A stretch of 64,000 nucleotides of DNA from Lonicera japonica. Lineage: Eukaryota; Streptophyta; Magnoliopsida; Dipsacales; Caprifoliaceae. This document shows, piece after piece, positions 1-11,064 of the stretch. The stretch lies in NCBI GenBank assembly GCA_021464415.1, contig CM038467.1, positions 28,451,248 through 28,515,247 of the forward strand, written 5' to 3'. Below the pieces are notes generated by a model, which searched no databases, had not been told where the DNA came from, and saw nothing but the letters and a program-made list of their open reading frames with translations. Numbering within the stretch: position 1 is the first letter of the stretch; each line of letters opens with the position of its first letter. The translations under genes were made by a program, and so were the position numbers.

Positions 1-4
1 TCAC

Positions 5-1891
5 TTGGAGGATGGGGCAAAAACATCGAGACAATTTCAACGCCGGTTGAATCCTAACATGCAAGAAGTGGTTAGGAACGAGGTGTTAAAATTGTTGGAT
101 GCAAAGATCATCTATCCAATCTCGGATAGTAAATGGGTTAGTCCAACTCAAGTGGTACCGAAAAAATCAGGTCTTACGGTAGTCAAGAACGAATCAAACG
201 AATTGATTCCGCAAAGAGTCACTACCGGGTGGCGAATGTGTATTGACTACCGTAAACTCAATGAGGCAACTCGTAAAGATCATTTCCCACTCCCCTTTTT
301 GGACCAAACTCTAGAGAGGGTAGCGGGCCATGAATATTACTCGTTCCTCGATGGTTTTTCCGGGTATAATCAAATTGAGATTGACCTAGATGATCAAGAA
401 AAAACCACCTTTACATGTCCTTTTGGCACCTTCGCTTATCGGATAATGCCCTTTGGTCTATGTAATGCACCGGCCACTTTCCAACGGTGCATGCTAAGTA
501 TTTTTAGTGATATGGTGGAAAGGACTTTGGAAGTTTTTATGGAAGACTTTACCGTCTATGGTAAGTCATTCGACAATTGCTTGACTAACCTGGAACAGGT
601 TTTGGGAAGATGCGTGGAAATACAATTGGTGTTGAATTGGGAAAAGTGCCATTTTATGGTTACCAAGGGAATTGTTTTGGGGCACATCATTTCGTCTGAA
701 GGAATTGAAGTGGATAAAGCTAAAATCGATTTGATTGCTAAACTTCCTACGCCCAAGAATGTCAAAGATGTCCGATCATTTCTAGGACATGCTGGGTTTT
801 ATAGAAGGTTTATCAAAAACTTCAGTTCCATTTTCAAGCCAATGTGCAATCTGCTTCTCAAGGACGCACCGTTTGAGTGGAACGCCAAGTGCGAGGAAGC
901 TTTCGTCTCTCTGAAGCATATGCTCACCACTGCACCGATTATGCAAGCACCGGATTGGAGCTTGCCATTCGAGCTCATGTGCGACGCAAGTGACTACGCG
1001 GTGGGAGCGGTTCTTGGTCAAAGGAAAGACAAGAAACCGGGTGTGATATACTATGCAAGTAGGACTTTGAATGATGCGCAAATGAATTACACCACGACAG
1101 AGAAAGAGCTCCTAGCAATTATCTTCGCACTAGACAAGTTTCGATCCTATTTGATAGGATCGCCAATTATGATTTTCACGGATCATGCGGCGTTGAAGTA
1201 CCTATTCACAAAGAAAGATGCCAAGCCGCGACTTTTAAGGTGGATACTCCTATTGCAAGAATTCTATTTGAGCATCAAGGACAAAAAGGGAGTCGAGAAT
1301 GTGGTGACCGATCATCTGTCTCGACTCACTTTTACGAACAACATTGAAGAAAGTCCGATCCAAGATTCGTTTCCGGACGAGCAATTATTGGCAATCTCAA
1401 CGCTCCCATGGTATGCAGACATAGTAAATTATCTTGTAACTGACAAGATACCAAAGTCATGGGGCGCACAAGATAGAAAAAGGTTTTTGAGCGAAATGGG
1501 TCGCTTCTATTGGGATGAACCGTACCTGTTTAAGTATTGTGCCGATCAGATTATCCGGAGGTGCATCCCGGAGGAAGAAGTGGAGAGAGCTCTATCCTTC
1601 TGTCATAATGAGGCTTGCGGAGGACACTTTTCGGCAAAGAAGACCGCCGCGAAGATTTTGCAAAGCGGATTATACTGGCCGTCGCTGTTTAAGGATGCAC
1701 AACGCTTTTGCAAGGCATGCCAAAGATGCCAAATGCTTGGAGGGATCTCTAAAAGGAACATGATGCCACTAAATCCCATCTTGATGATTGAAATCTTCGA
1801 TTGCTGGGGCATCGACTTCATGGGACCTTTCCCATCATCCTACGGTAATCTTTACATTTTAGTTGCCGTAGATTACGTTTCAAAATGGTAG
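5..1891 (+). pseudogene. pol: Ty3/gypsy pol fragment: reverse transcriptase, RNase H and integrase N-terminus
   Basis: Open for 628 codons from the window edge; the ATG at 5 is simply the first in frame and the real protein starts upstream. The RT palm is clear: [10 protein letters not shown] near residues 79-88, [11 protein letters not shown] at 114-124, and the catalytic box at 178-181 reads FMED where family members normally have two aspartates (FMDD/YVDD). RNase H follows from about residue 325 ([12 protein letters not shown], then TEKELLAI, then FTDHAAL, supplying the acidic residues). The integrase HHCC zinc finger follows (HNEACGGH ... CKACQRC), then the first core aspartate in WGIDFMGPF. 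The frame ends in the integrase core at a TAG created by loss of one G near 1888; coding similarity resumes at 1885 in another frame. The FMED change and the frameshift both argue that this copy makes no working enzyme. Confidence 0.9.
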
Positions 1892-2694
1892 AAGCCCAAG
1901 CGTGCAAGAAAAATGATCACAAAGTGGTGATCCGATTTCTGAAAGAACACATTCTTGCACGTTTTGGTACTCCCAAGGCAATAATAAGCGATGGCGGTAC
2001 TCACTTTTGCAACAGACCATTTCAATCATTAATGCAAAAGTATGGTGTAAACCAAAAAGTTTCGCTCGCTTATCATCCTCAAACTAATGGTCAAGCCGAG
2101 TTGGCAAATAGGGAGATCAAACAGATTCTAGAGAAAACGGTAAACCCAAACCGCAAGGATTGGTCGTTAAGACTGACCGATGCACTTTGGGCTTACCGTA
2201 CTGCGTACAAAACAACTCTAGATATGTCTCCCTATTGTATAGTGTACGGAAAACCATGTCATTTGCCAGTAGAGTTGGAACACAAATCATACTGGGCAAT
2301 TAAGATGGTTAATTGCGATTTGAAAAAAGCCGGGCTTGATCGTAAGTTGCAAATTAATGAAATTGAGGAGTTAAGAAGAGATGCTTATGATAATGCAAAA
2401 ATAAGCAAGGAACGTGCCAAAATCTTTCATGATAAATCCATTTTGAGAAAAGAATTCAAACTTGGGCACAAAGTTCTTGTTTATGACACTCGGTTGCATC
2501 TCTTCCCCGGGAAGTTAAAGTCTCGTTGGACCGGCCCCTATGTTGTCCGTCAAGTATTTCCTTTTGGGGATGTGAATGTTGAGGATCCCAAAACCGGCTA
2601 CATTTTCAAGGTGAATGGACAACGTCTTAAGCCGTTTTTGGAATTCCCAGTTCGAGAGGAGTCCACCCCTCTCGAAGACCCGACTTATGCCTAA
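1885..2694 (+). pseudogene. Ty3/gypsy integrase, C-terminal part after frameshift
   Basis: This continues the integrase core in a different frame from the upstream pol segment. It holds the second catalytic aspartate (SDGGTHF) and the glutamate ([10 protein letters not shown]), so the DDE set is complete across the two frames. The C-terminal GPY/F module is present (SRWTGPYVV, about residues 213-221), followed by a short tail to TAA at 2692-2694. No chromodomain is visible, as expected for Athila/Tat lineages. The apparent start codon lies at the frameshift and is not a biological start. Confidence 0.9.
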
Positions 2695-3402
2695 AAAGCA
2701 TGAGTCGATTTTGTAAATAATGTTTTTTGTTAGTGTTTTTGAGTTTCAGGAATTGTCATCGGAGATTCGGGTGTCATTAAGTCTGAACGGACCAAGTTAA
2801 GGGGAGAAATAAGGTGTTTTAGATCAAAGAGAGCAAAGAAAATTTTTGGCTGGCAGATTGGAGCATGATCGATCATGCCCTACCCATGATCGATCATGGG
2901 TGAAAATTTTCTATGGCAGTAAGAACCATGATCGATCATGGGATTCCATGATCGATCATGGAAGAAGAGAATTTTGGCAGAAGGCAGCATGATCGATCAT
3001 GGTCACCCCATGATCGATCATTGTACAAAGCATCATTTGGGCAGAATGACCCATGATCGATCATGGGTATACCATGATCGATCATGGTCCCGTAATTAAA
3101 CAGGGGCGCCGTTCCTAAACCCCCATTTCTCACTTCCCCTTCTCCCAAATCTCTTCCAAACCCTAGCCCCTCTTCCCCCTTTGATCCCAAACCTTCCCCA
3201 AACACCATTACCAACCTCCCCCACCTAGAATCAACCCTCAAATCTTCCAATTTCAAACCTCAATCATCAATCCCATCCCAAAAATCCCCCTTTCTCTCCT
3301 CTTCCCCCTTTCTCTCTCTTACCTCACCAATTTCGAGCCCTATCAAAGCAAATCTCGAAATTTCTCATCTCTTCCTCCTCTAAAGCTTCACATTATCCTT
3401 CT
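2695..3402 (+). other. spacer between pol and extra ORF, with palindrome array and pyrimidine-rich leader
   Basis: Non-coding. The first part is AT-rich. Positions 2865-3085 hold eight copies of ATGATCGATCAT (listed separately). From about 3110 to 3400 the strand is strongly C/T-rich (runs of CCCC, TCTCTC, CTTCC), like the 5' leader of a plant mRNA, and it leads into the ATG at 3403. Array then pyrimidine leader then ORF suggests an internal promoter for the extra ORF; that is inference. The ORF reading on the minus strand here (2936-3256) merely reads the palindromes. Confidence 0.6.
2865..3085. repeat. eight phased copies of the palindrome ATGATCGATCAT
   Basis: Perfect 12-bp palindromes start at 2865, 2886, 2928, 2948, 2989, 3010, 3053 and 3074, usually embedded in CC-palindrome-GG. 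They form four doublets with start-to-start spacing 21, 20, 21 and 21 bp, and the doublets recur every 61-64 bp. The same doublets occur in this element's LTR (6102-6198). Even spacing at two helical turns suggests paired dimeric binding sites; no protein is identified. Confidence 0.95.
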
Positions 3403-3537
3403 ATGGCTTCATCTAACCCTTCCACCAAGCCACTTGAAATCCAAGCCGCAAGGGGTGGCTACCGCGGATTTCGAACCCTCCCGAGGACCAAGCCACTTGA
3501 AATCCAAGCAGCAAGTTTAATTCACCATTTGTCGTGA
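3403..3537 (+). pseudogene. broken N-terminus of the Athila extra ORF
   Basis: ATG at 3403 opens 44 codons that stop at TGA 3535-3537, with a serine/proline-rich start. A segment of about 25 bp beginning CCAAGCCACTTG occurs twice (about 3424 and 3488), so part of this N-terminus is a small tandem duplication. The following reading frame, in another phase, is the continuation of the extra ORF, so this is probably the true start region of that protein, disrupted by the duplication and a frameshift. Confidence 0.5.
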
Positions 3538-4480
3538 ATTTGTTGCAAGTTTAATTCAAGTTCCAAATGCACCATATACATATGTTGCTCATGTTCGAGG
3601 TAGGACGGTTCATTTTAACCTCGAGGTGTTGAGTGAGATTACGGGAATCCCGGCTTTGCCGCCCAATGCCCACGATCTCCCTTATTCTGATGGAACCCCT
3701 TATGAGGAACCAAGAGCTCGCGATTTAGCTACATATATAGCTGGTAGACAAATGGAGTGGATTGGAACTCAATTTGATAAGGCCAATTTACATGATAGCC
3801 TTAGGACGTTGTGGCTTGTAGTTGCCAATGCTTTGGACCCAACATCTCATACCCAGCACCTGTACCCTTCTCAAGCGTATGTACTATACGCTATCGCAAC
3901 GAACAAGCGCATTTGTTTACTTCGCCATATCATTGGGCGAGTTGCGAGAATCATAGACTTAGTCGCCCACAACGAAACAATCAAATTTGGGTCTTTGATC
4001 ACTAAGGTCTGTTTGCGAGCGGGGGTAACTGAGAGAGATGAGGATGTGAAGAAAATGCCTCGAGCACCGCTTAACCGATCTACCCAAACTCGAGCCGCTG
4101 GTCAATTGAGGAACCGGCCAAGTTCTTCAACCGCACCTCCTCAAGTCGAGTCTGAAGAAGAGGGGGCAGAAGAAGCAGGAGCAGATATCCCGGGCCCCTC
4201 AAGGCGGAGAAGACGGGCAAGCTCTGGACCGGTAGATGACACGAGGGAATTCATGAGAGAGCAGTTTGAGCAGATGACTGCTTTGATGCAGACCGGGTTT
4301 GCTAGCGTCAATGAGAGGGTAGAGATTATGGTATTGCGTCAGGACCGTTTGGAGGCAGATATTGCAGCCCAGGTCGAGGCACGAGTTGCAGCTCAGATGG
4401 CGACCCAGCAGGAGTTCATACGCCAGCAGTTCGAGGCGTTGTATGGTCGTTTTCCACCACCCCCACCCCCTGAGATGTGA
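3521..4480 (+). pseudogene. extra ORF of Athila element (putative plant transposon protein domain, env position)
   Basis: The frame is open from 3521 (just after a TAA) to TGA at 4478-4480. There is no ATG at 3626; the codon there is GTG, and similarity clearly begins upstream of it. The N-terminal half (REFVA.., VRGRTVHFNL, EITGIPALP) resembles the 'putative plant transposon protein' domain found in many plant gypsy elements. The middle is low complexity, with an acidic run and an RRRRR patch. The C-terminal 80 residues look like a coiled coil (EQFEQMTALM ... RQQFEALYGRF), ending in a proline run. The position after integrase is where Athila elements carry their so-called env-like ORF, but no signal peptide or membrane segment is visible, so an envelope role is not supported. 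The function is unknown; basic patch plus coiled coil would suit a nucleic-acid-binding or assembly protein. Confidence 0.65.
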
Positions 4481-5830
4481 TGATGATGAGATAGCCTGAA
4501 AACTCTTTAAGTAGTTATATTTATGCTTAGTTTTATTTTATTCCTTTTGGGTTGTATTGGATTCCTGACATGATGTTAACTTTAGAACTTGGTTTTATTA
4601 GTTGAATGTTATGGTTTTTGTTTTCGAATTCTAATTCTAACCCGTTTTGTGAATAGTTGTTGTTTATCTCTGATTTTTGTCTCATGGAAAGCAAAGCCAA
4701 AGTAGCCCTCCCGTGCGTTGTTATTGTTCTCTTTCCATTGAGGACAATGTTTGTTTCAAGTTGAGGGGGGTACGTTGTTATTGTTTGGCTTGCTATTGTT
4801 CATTTCCATGAGTAAAAGAGATATGTTCAATTTTTATTTTTTTTTGAGAAGTTTGAAAATTGATGATTGACTGATGTTTTGTTTAATGAAGACTATGGTT
4901 TCATTAGCTTTTGGCATGAATTCTTTGATTTGGATAGGAATTTGAATGATAATCTAAATTGCCTTGCTCCACTTAGTCTCATATCCCGTTATATTCTCTT
5001 GCTCCACATGCTAGATTGCTTTGGTTGTTTCCAATTCGGTTATAACACCTAGATTTATTTTCATTGAGAGAAGAGAAATTTTTGTCCAAAAATGATGGAA
5101 GCTCTAAAAAAAAAAAAAAAAAAATAAAAAAAAAAAGATCCTCCAATGAGAGGACAAAAGCATAGCACTTTGATAACTTAGATGACTTTTATCCTAATAT
5201 TGACTTAAAGCTTCACTTGACTAAACCTTAAGTCTCTTTGTCTAATATTACGGATGGGTAAAGGTTACCATATGGGAAAGGGTGAATAGCTTCCTTTAAG
5301 CTCCAATGAATGAGCAGTAATGAGAAATTTCATAAGTGAGACCGCTGCCCCTCATAGAGATGAAAACCGCCCTGATCTAATTTAGCAAAAATTTCCAAGA
5401 AAAGATAAAGAAAGTGCTTAGAATTGACAAATCTCGGAGCTTTTGTTTTTGAAAAAGTTCTCTCTTCCTTCTCAAATGACTATGACTCTTTGTGTTTATA
5501 TTAAATTGCTTGAATCGAAGTCTAGTATGTGAGCATTGGAGAATATGGGATTGTGTTCTAAAGGAGATAGGCGAATTAGACAATCATTCAAAAGTCCATC
5601 GTTCTGGAAAATTGATAGTAATGCCTTTTGCTTTGCAAATTGAAACTTGAATCTTCATTCTCATCATTCATCATGATCAAACTCCTAATGTTTGTAGGTA
5701 TCATTTCTGAAAACCTTCACGAGATGCAACTCGTCTTCTTTGGGAACTTAGAAGTTAACAACTTTTTGTATAGCGTAGTGCTTTTGTAATTATTATAATT
5801 TTTTGTCTTGCTAAGGGACTAGCAAGAGAT
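4481..5830 (+). other. long non-coding 3' region of the Athila element
   Basis: No supported gene. An internal purine run lies at about 4757-4770 (AAGTTGAGGGGGG) just after the words ATTGAGGACAATG. It closely resembles the terminal tract at 5831 and may be a second polypurine tract. An A-rich tract lies at about 5106-5137. The small ORFs here (for example 4867-5052) have no recognisable product. Confidence 0.6.
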
Positions 5831-5844
5831 AAGTTGAGGGGAGT
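5831..5844 (+). promoter_or_regulatory. polypurine tract (plus-strand primer) of the Athila element
   Basis: AAGTTGAGGGGAGT directly abuts the LTR start TGATAA at 5845, which is the position required for the RNase-H-resistant primer of plus-strand DNA synthesis. Confidence 0.85.
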
Positions 5845-7503
5845 TGATAAATGCATAATATTGTCATGCATAAGCTCTTTCTCGGAGACGCATGTCGCGT
5901 TTGTTGCTTTAATTCTGCCTAATTATCCACTTATCTCGAGATTAGTGTCTTGGCGAGTTTTGTATCTAACATCGTCCCGCTAGGTGTGCTTTTGTTGTGT
6001 TTCTATGTGTTTATAGGCATAGGATGCAATGGCCTTCGAATGATTGATCAAGCGCTAGTGAAAAGCTCGCAAAATGCTGATCTGAGGAATTTCCCAGAAG
6101 CATGATCGATCATGGGTTAACCATGATCGATCATGGTACAAACTGGCATTCAGGCAGAAGACCCCATGATCGATCATGGGTTGGCCATGATCGATCATGG
6201 CCCTGGCAACTTGGCCATTTCACACCCAAAATGGGCTATTTTAGTGGTTCAAGCTATTTTAGATATTTAGTTAGATATTTTTCTACCTTTTAATATATAT
6301 TATTTCTTTTACCTTAAAGAGGGGATATTATCTAGATTTGAACACACTTAGAGTTCTAGAGAGAGGGGAGAGCTCACTTGTTGATTGTTCTTCATTTCTC
6401 CATTGTAAGTGCTTAATTTGTAAGAATGATTTCTTCTTCTATGATATTTGTTCTTGCATCTATTATGGAGTAGTCTATTACTAAGGTTACAGAGGTTGAT
6501 TGTGATATGATTTTTGGTGATTAATGGCTCAATCCATATTTAAAGTTTGATAAATATTTGTGAATCTTCTTCTTCTTCATCATATCTTCCATTATTTCAA
6601 GCTTTCTAGGTATTTTCATATTAAGTTAAGACTTTATATGCCTTGTATATTTAGTTCTTGGTTGTTAATGAGCATACAACATATTCATATGGTTCTAAAA
6701 AGCTTGTAGTCCCTTTCCCCCATCCATGGAGTTTTTCCCTCTTCATAGAAATTATGAATAGTTCTTAAAACTCCATAGATGGATTTTAAATTTGTTTAGC
6801 TTATCTTTGATTCATTTATTGATATATTGAGTGCTTCTTACACTTTATGTGATACTTATACTCTTTATTTTCTACCATATGTGATAAATGATGAGTTGAC
6901 TAATTTATCCCATAAACTTTATTCCGTTTCGTTGTTAGGATTCACTTTATAATTTTCATTCTTTAAATCATGAGATTACTACACTTGCTTTATGTTAAAT
7001 CTTTTAATGATGAGTTTGTCATATCTATCTCGGATTAGCTTCATCGGGAATGGGTTGCCTTGCTTCACACCCGTAGCTAAGAGGTAGGAATGATAACCCC
7101 GTCTTTGGTGGAATGTCGTTTGTCGCTTTCTCGATATAGCTTCAACTCGGGAATGAGTCGCCTAGCGTCGCACCCTTTGCTATTGAGAGATACACCAACA
7201 TTCACCATATATCGAGAAATCTTGTGTTGTAATCTTTGTGTGAGCTAGTGATCACCGTCTCTTTAATCGTAACTAACCTCCACCTACCTTAGTGCTTTCT
7301 TATTAATTTTCACAATTGTTTTTACATTTCCGTTGTTCTACAACCATTTCATCTTACAAGAATCAGAAAACACTTTAATCCGTAATCCATTCCATCCCTT
7401 TTCACTTATCCCTGTGGTTCGACACTCGGACTTCCGAGACTATATTACAACTTGACGTGCCTGCACTTGGGCTATATCGCAACGCGCTATTTTAGCGGCG
7501 TCA
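5845..7503 (+). mobile_element. 3' LTR of the Athila element (1659 bp)
   Basis: The LTR opens TGATAAATGC right after the polypurine tract and closes ...TAGCGGCGTCA. The end was placed by comparison with the solo LTR at 56323-57791, which shares the final segment CTTGACGTGCCTGCACTTGG and the closing GCGTCA. Four palindromes lie at 6102-6198, about 90-190 bp upstream of a TATA-like AATATATATT at about 6291, so U3 with the promoter is probably the first 450 bp. The 5' LTR lies outside the window, so the LTRs cannot be compared and no target duplication can be checked. Confidence 0.85.
6102..6198. promoter_or_regulatory. four phased ATGATCGATCAT palindromes in the Athila LTR
   Basis: Palindromes start at 6102, 6123, 6166 and 6187: two doublets each spaced 21 bp, with 64 bp between doublets. 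This is the same geometry as the internal array at 2865-3085. They lie upstream of the likely LTR TATA region. Two nearby phrases (GGCATT..GGCAGAA) also recur between the arrays, so the internal and LTR blocks probably share ancestry. Confidence 0.9.
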
Positions 7504-10157
7504 TCCACATTGATTTTAAGGCAGGACACGATCCAATTCGTTTTAACCTTTTAACCTGTTCAAAATAAAGAGGTTGATTTGAATCGTATACGAATAACAT
7601 TTAGTGACCCGTTTAGCCCTCAATTAACCTTTAGATGATATCCATTATTGAATCTCTGTAGATATATATGTGTAGTTTTGAATAACAGTTATTTATAACG
7701 GGCTGTATGGGTTGATTAACAATTTACACGACTCGAAAACCGATTCCCAATTTAAACGGTCATTATTGGAGTTTTGTGAATTGACATGAAACCAATTTGT
7801 TTGACAACCGGGTCTGGTGGGTCCACCCATTTATGACCTTTACCCCGTTAAGATATCACCAATTCCCAAAAAAATGTGCGTATTGATTTTGTGTCGTGTT
7901 ATTGGGTCATGTCAAAAATTGTTAGGCCTAATTAACGTAGTTACAAACCTGTGCGATGCAGGAGACGATATTCAAATTATTATTGAAAATAATTATGTAA
8001 TAACAAAAACAAATATCTAAATAATATAATACCAGTATAAATTCATGTGAAATAGCCGTAACTATACAATGAAATACAAAATTAATCCAAATAATAAAAG
8101 CATTGAATGCCCATAATAACGAATGTAAACTAATGCATTTTTGCTACTAAAAAAAATGCAGTTTGTGCTTAAAAAGAACCAGGATTTCAAAACAAAACAA
8201 ATAAAAAAAATAAACATGAAACATTAAAGAGTACAATAAATAAAGCCACTTCTCCCTCATTCCATAATACTAATATAGTAAGTATAAATATAAATATGGC
8301 CGGAAACTAATAGAGTTGAAAAAGAAGTAAATAAAGGCTTCATAATAAAAAACACATTTATTACTGTAATTGTTGCACTTACTCCATAGTATTATATTAA
8401 ATCTAGTTTGCAATCGCATGGACGTCTTGAAGAGCAAATGCTTATTTATAGTTCATTAACATCTGGAGTAACCAACACAATTACACAAAACTTGTGAAAT
8501 CCAAACCTGGCACTTGTAGAATAACGAAATGAAATTACAAAACTGAAACTCATTATGAGGAAAAACTTGTAGATAGAAAAAAACGTATAAATTCTAACTA
8601 ATATTCGTAGGTATTCCAATCACAATCAAAATGACACTAATGAGATAAGAAACGTAGGAATTAAATTTGAAGAAGAATGATGAATTGATTTGTTATGTTC
8701 AACTTTTATATATGCTTATGGAGGATCGAAAATCTTGATTTGTTCAATCAGAGTTTTCCTGTAACTTGTGAAATTGAAGCCTTTTATAGGGATAACCAAA
8801 TCCGACTTCAGAGAAAAAGAGTGAATATAAATAGATATTAATTTATTCTTTATCGATAGATTATATTAATGTACTTATGTACAAATGCAATCTACTATTA
8901 AGTACTGTCACATTTTATTTTTCAAATGTATCGTTAAGAATCTACCCCCTTTATATATATATATATATATAAATTAAAAATAAAAACAAAAATAAAAAAC
9001 AACCAAAGGAAAAAATAAGTATAGAAAATGTGATTTTAACCTGTGTTATGTTACTTGAACACTTTTGAGGGGTTACGTACACTTATTAGAGATCTACTTG
9101 CTGAGTGCTATGGACCCCACATATCTCAACATTGACATGATATTGTTCACTTCTGTGTACTTTTGGACTTTACTGAAAAGGCCTCACATTAATGGAGATA
9201 TTGTCAATTACTTCCTCCCCGGTTCTAACTAATATGGGACTATGTTTGCACACCTAACAATCAACCACTTGACGTCATCTAGTGTATGTAGGCCGTAGCG
9301 ACTCTACCGTTGAACCACCAAGTCATTCAAGCTACCTACATTGGCTCTGATAACAATTGCACTTGGGCTCACAGCACCCACAAGTTGAGCCCACTACTTA
9401 GCCGCCAAGGGCCCATTGCTCCACACTTGCAAAGTAATGATATTGTGCATGTCCAACTTAAACACATTGTGGCACAGGTGTTAGGTTTTCTCAAAAATGT
9501 CTCGTTACAGATTAGGGGATCCACCCCTTTTATTAATATAGGGGTGGGGGTTTTCTAATGCATGTGAGACTATTGATTTGAGTAAACTATTTCCAAGATG
9601 TCAATCTAAGAGTCGGATTAAATTTTACAATGGACTTGCTAAGTATTTTTTCAAGAATATTTTTACTCTTTCTTTGCTTGAGGGATTTGTTTTTTCCATG
9701 AAAGAACTATAAAACACTTGTATACAAGTCAAACAAACATAAATTGCACATGAAAAAACTTGGCATCCAATATAAGAATATCCTATAAAAAATTAGCACT
9801 CATTAATTTTTGGAAGTATTATATGATCTAGGTACATGTAGTCACGTACAACGTAATTACATGGTATCAAGTATCAAAAAACATACACAGATTAAGGATC
9901 AAAGGATCAACGTAATTACATTATATACACAACTTTTGAGGATCAATTTCTCAAGATTGTAGTCCTAAGAAATTGGGTGTTATGGCAAGCTATTGAGAAT
10001 AACTAAGATTAAAGATCTTCAATGACCGAAGAACTTGTTCCCAAAAAACAAATATATATATATATATAGTACATTTCCCATACGGATCGTACCTGTAGCT
10101 ACGGTTTTCAGTCGCAAATACATTGGGGATATGTTTTTAGCCACGGAAAACCAACAC
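7504..10157. other. AT-rich intergenic DNA, no gene seen
   Basis: No ORF with a recognisable product. A TA run lies at about 8956-8970. At about 9349-9361 the phrase GGCTCTGATAACA resembles the complement of the initiator-tRNA primer site (GCTCTGATACCA), so 9240-9560 may be the eroded end of a small LTR element on the minus strand; this is weak. Confidence 0.4.
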
Positions 10158-10160
10158 TAA

Positions 10161-10535
10161 GCCCCTGTTTGGTACCTATCTATTTTTTTTCTTTCAAATT
10201 TTAAAAACTCAACTCAAAAACAACTCTACTTTTACACTTACCAAAAAAACCTTAACTTTATTTTTTCTCTCTAAAAAACTTTTAAAACACCATGACTTTA
10301 AATTCAAAAATCAAAATCAAATAAAAAATATATATTTAAAACATACTCGTGGAGATCTATAAAATAAGATCCATTTTGACTATTTTTGAAATTTTTTTAT
10401 GAAATTTTTAGTTGGTTGAAAAAAACTCAAAAAAAAACCAAATCCACGTTTCAACATATTTCTAAATTCTACCAAACACCATATTTTAAAAACTCAACTT
10501 AAAAACTCAAATCAAAACATCTACCAAACAGGCCC
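10161..10535. mobile_element. Harbinger/Tourist-like MITE, 375 bp
   Basis: Terminal inverted repeats are GCCCCTGTTTGGTA at the left and, read from the right end, GGGCCTGTTTGGTA. Both ends are flanked by TAA (10158-10160 and 10536-10538), the 3-bp target duplication typical of PIF/Harbinger elements. The interior is AT-rich and has no coding capacity. Ends GGGCCTGTTTGG are common in this group. Confidence 0.8.
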
Positions 10536-10538
10536 TAA

Positions 10539-11064
10539 GGGTCCCGGTCCGTACGACCAGTTCGCATAGGAAAATTTATGTATATATATAATCAAAAAAT
10601 CATACGAAGACAAACCATTAGAATGAAATAGCAAAAAATTCACCACACAACTATGAACACAAAAATCAAGCTGCCAACAAAACAAAAGCATACATCTTAA
10701 GCTTTTTGGTCATTGTTCTCTTTTGTAGTTCCTTTTGGAAAAAACTTAAGCTTTTTGGTTTAATCAAACCACGTTGTTAAATTTGTCACGATTGTAGTTT
10801 TTCTGAAAATCTCTAAAATACGAAACATTATATAATAGCCAATTATACTATTATAGTTAGGTTCTTAGTCTGTTAGCCCAGCATGGAACATTTAATCACG
10901 CCTAAGAGGGAAATTAAGAAATAAAAAGAAATGAAAAAAGGAGAATTTTCACCTCAATGTCTATGTATAGTCCCCTGGGTTTGATTCAAGCATGATAGTA
11001 TCATGTTTTTTTATAAAAGCAATGGATAGATCTCGGTGGTTCGGGAAGGGGAGGGGCGGCGGGG
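10539..11064. other. intergenic, nothing recognised
   Basis: AT-rich DNA without a supported ORF. A short G-rich stretch (GGGAAGGGGAGGGGCGGCGGGG, split here by reading) lies directly before repeat A, at about 11043-11064. Confidence 0.4.

Larger units (their letters stand above)
1..7503 (+). mobile_element. Athila-like Ty3/gypsy LTR retrotransposon, 5' part outside window
   Basis: The window opens inside pol. Order on the + strand is reverse transcriptase, RNase H, integrase (5-2694), a spacer with palindromes (2865-3085), an extra ORF (about 3403-4480), a long AT-rich stretch, a polypurine tract (5831-5844) and the 3' LTR (5845-7503). An extra ORF downstream of integrase, and an LTR opening TGATAAATGC straight after a purine run, fit the Athila lineage of Ty3/gypsy. 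The 5' LTR, primer-binding site, gag and protease must lie left of position 1. The copy is defective: pol has a frameshift and the extra ORF is broken at its 5' end. Lineage assignment is by recognition, without a tree. Confidence 0.85.

Noticed and set aside
3626..4480. Start of the Athila extra ORF at 3626
   Set aside because: The codon at 3626 is GTG and domain similarity extends at least 30 codons upstream, so this is not the true start.
3521..4480. Retroviral envelope protein
   Set aside because: The position fits the so-called env-like ORF, but no signal peptide, membrane segment or glycoprotein feature is visible.
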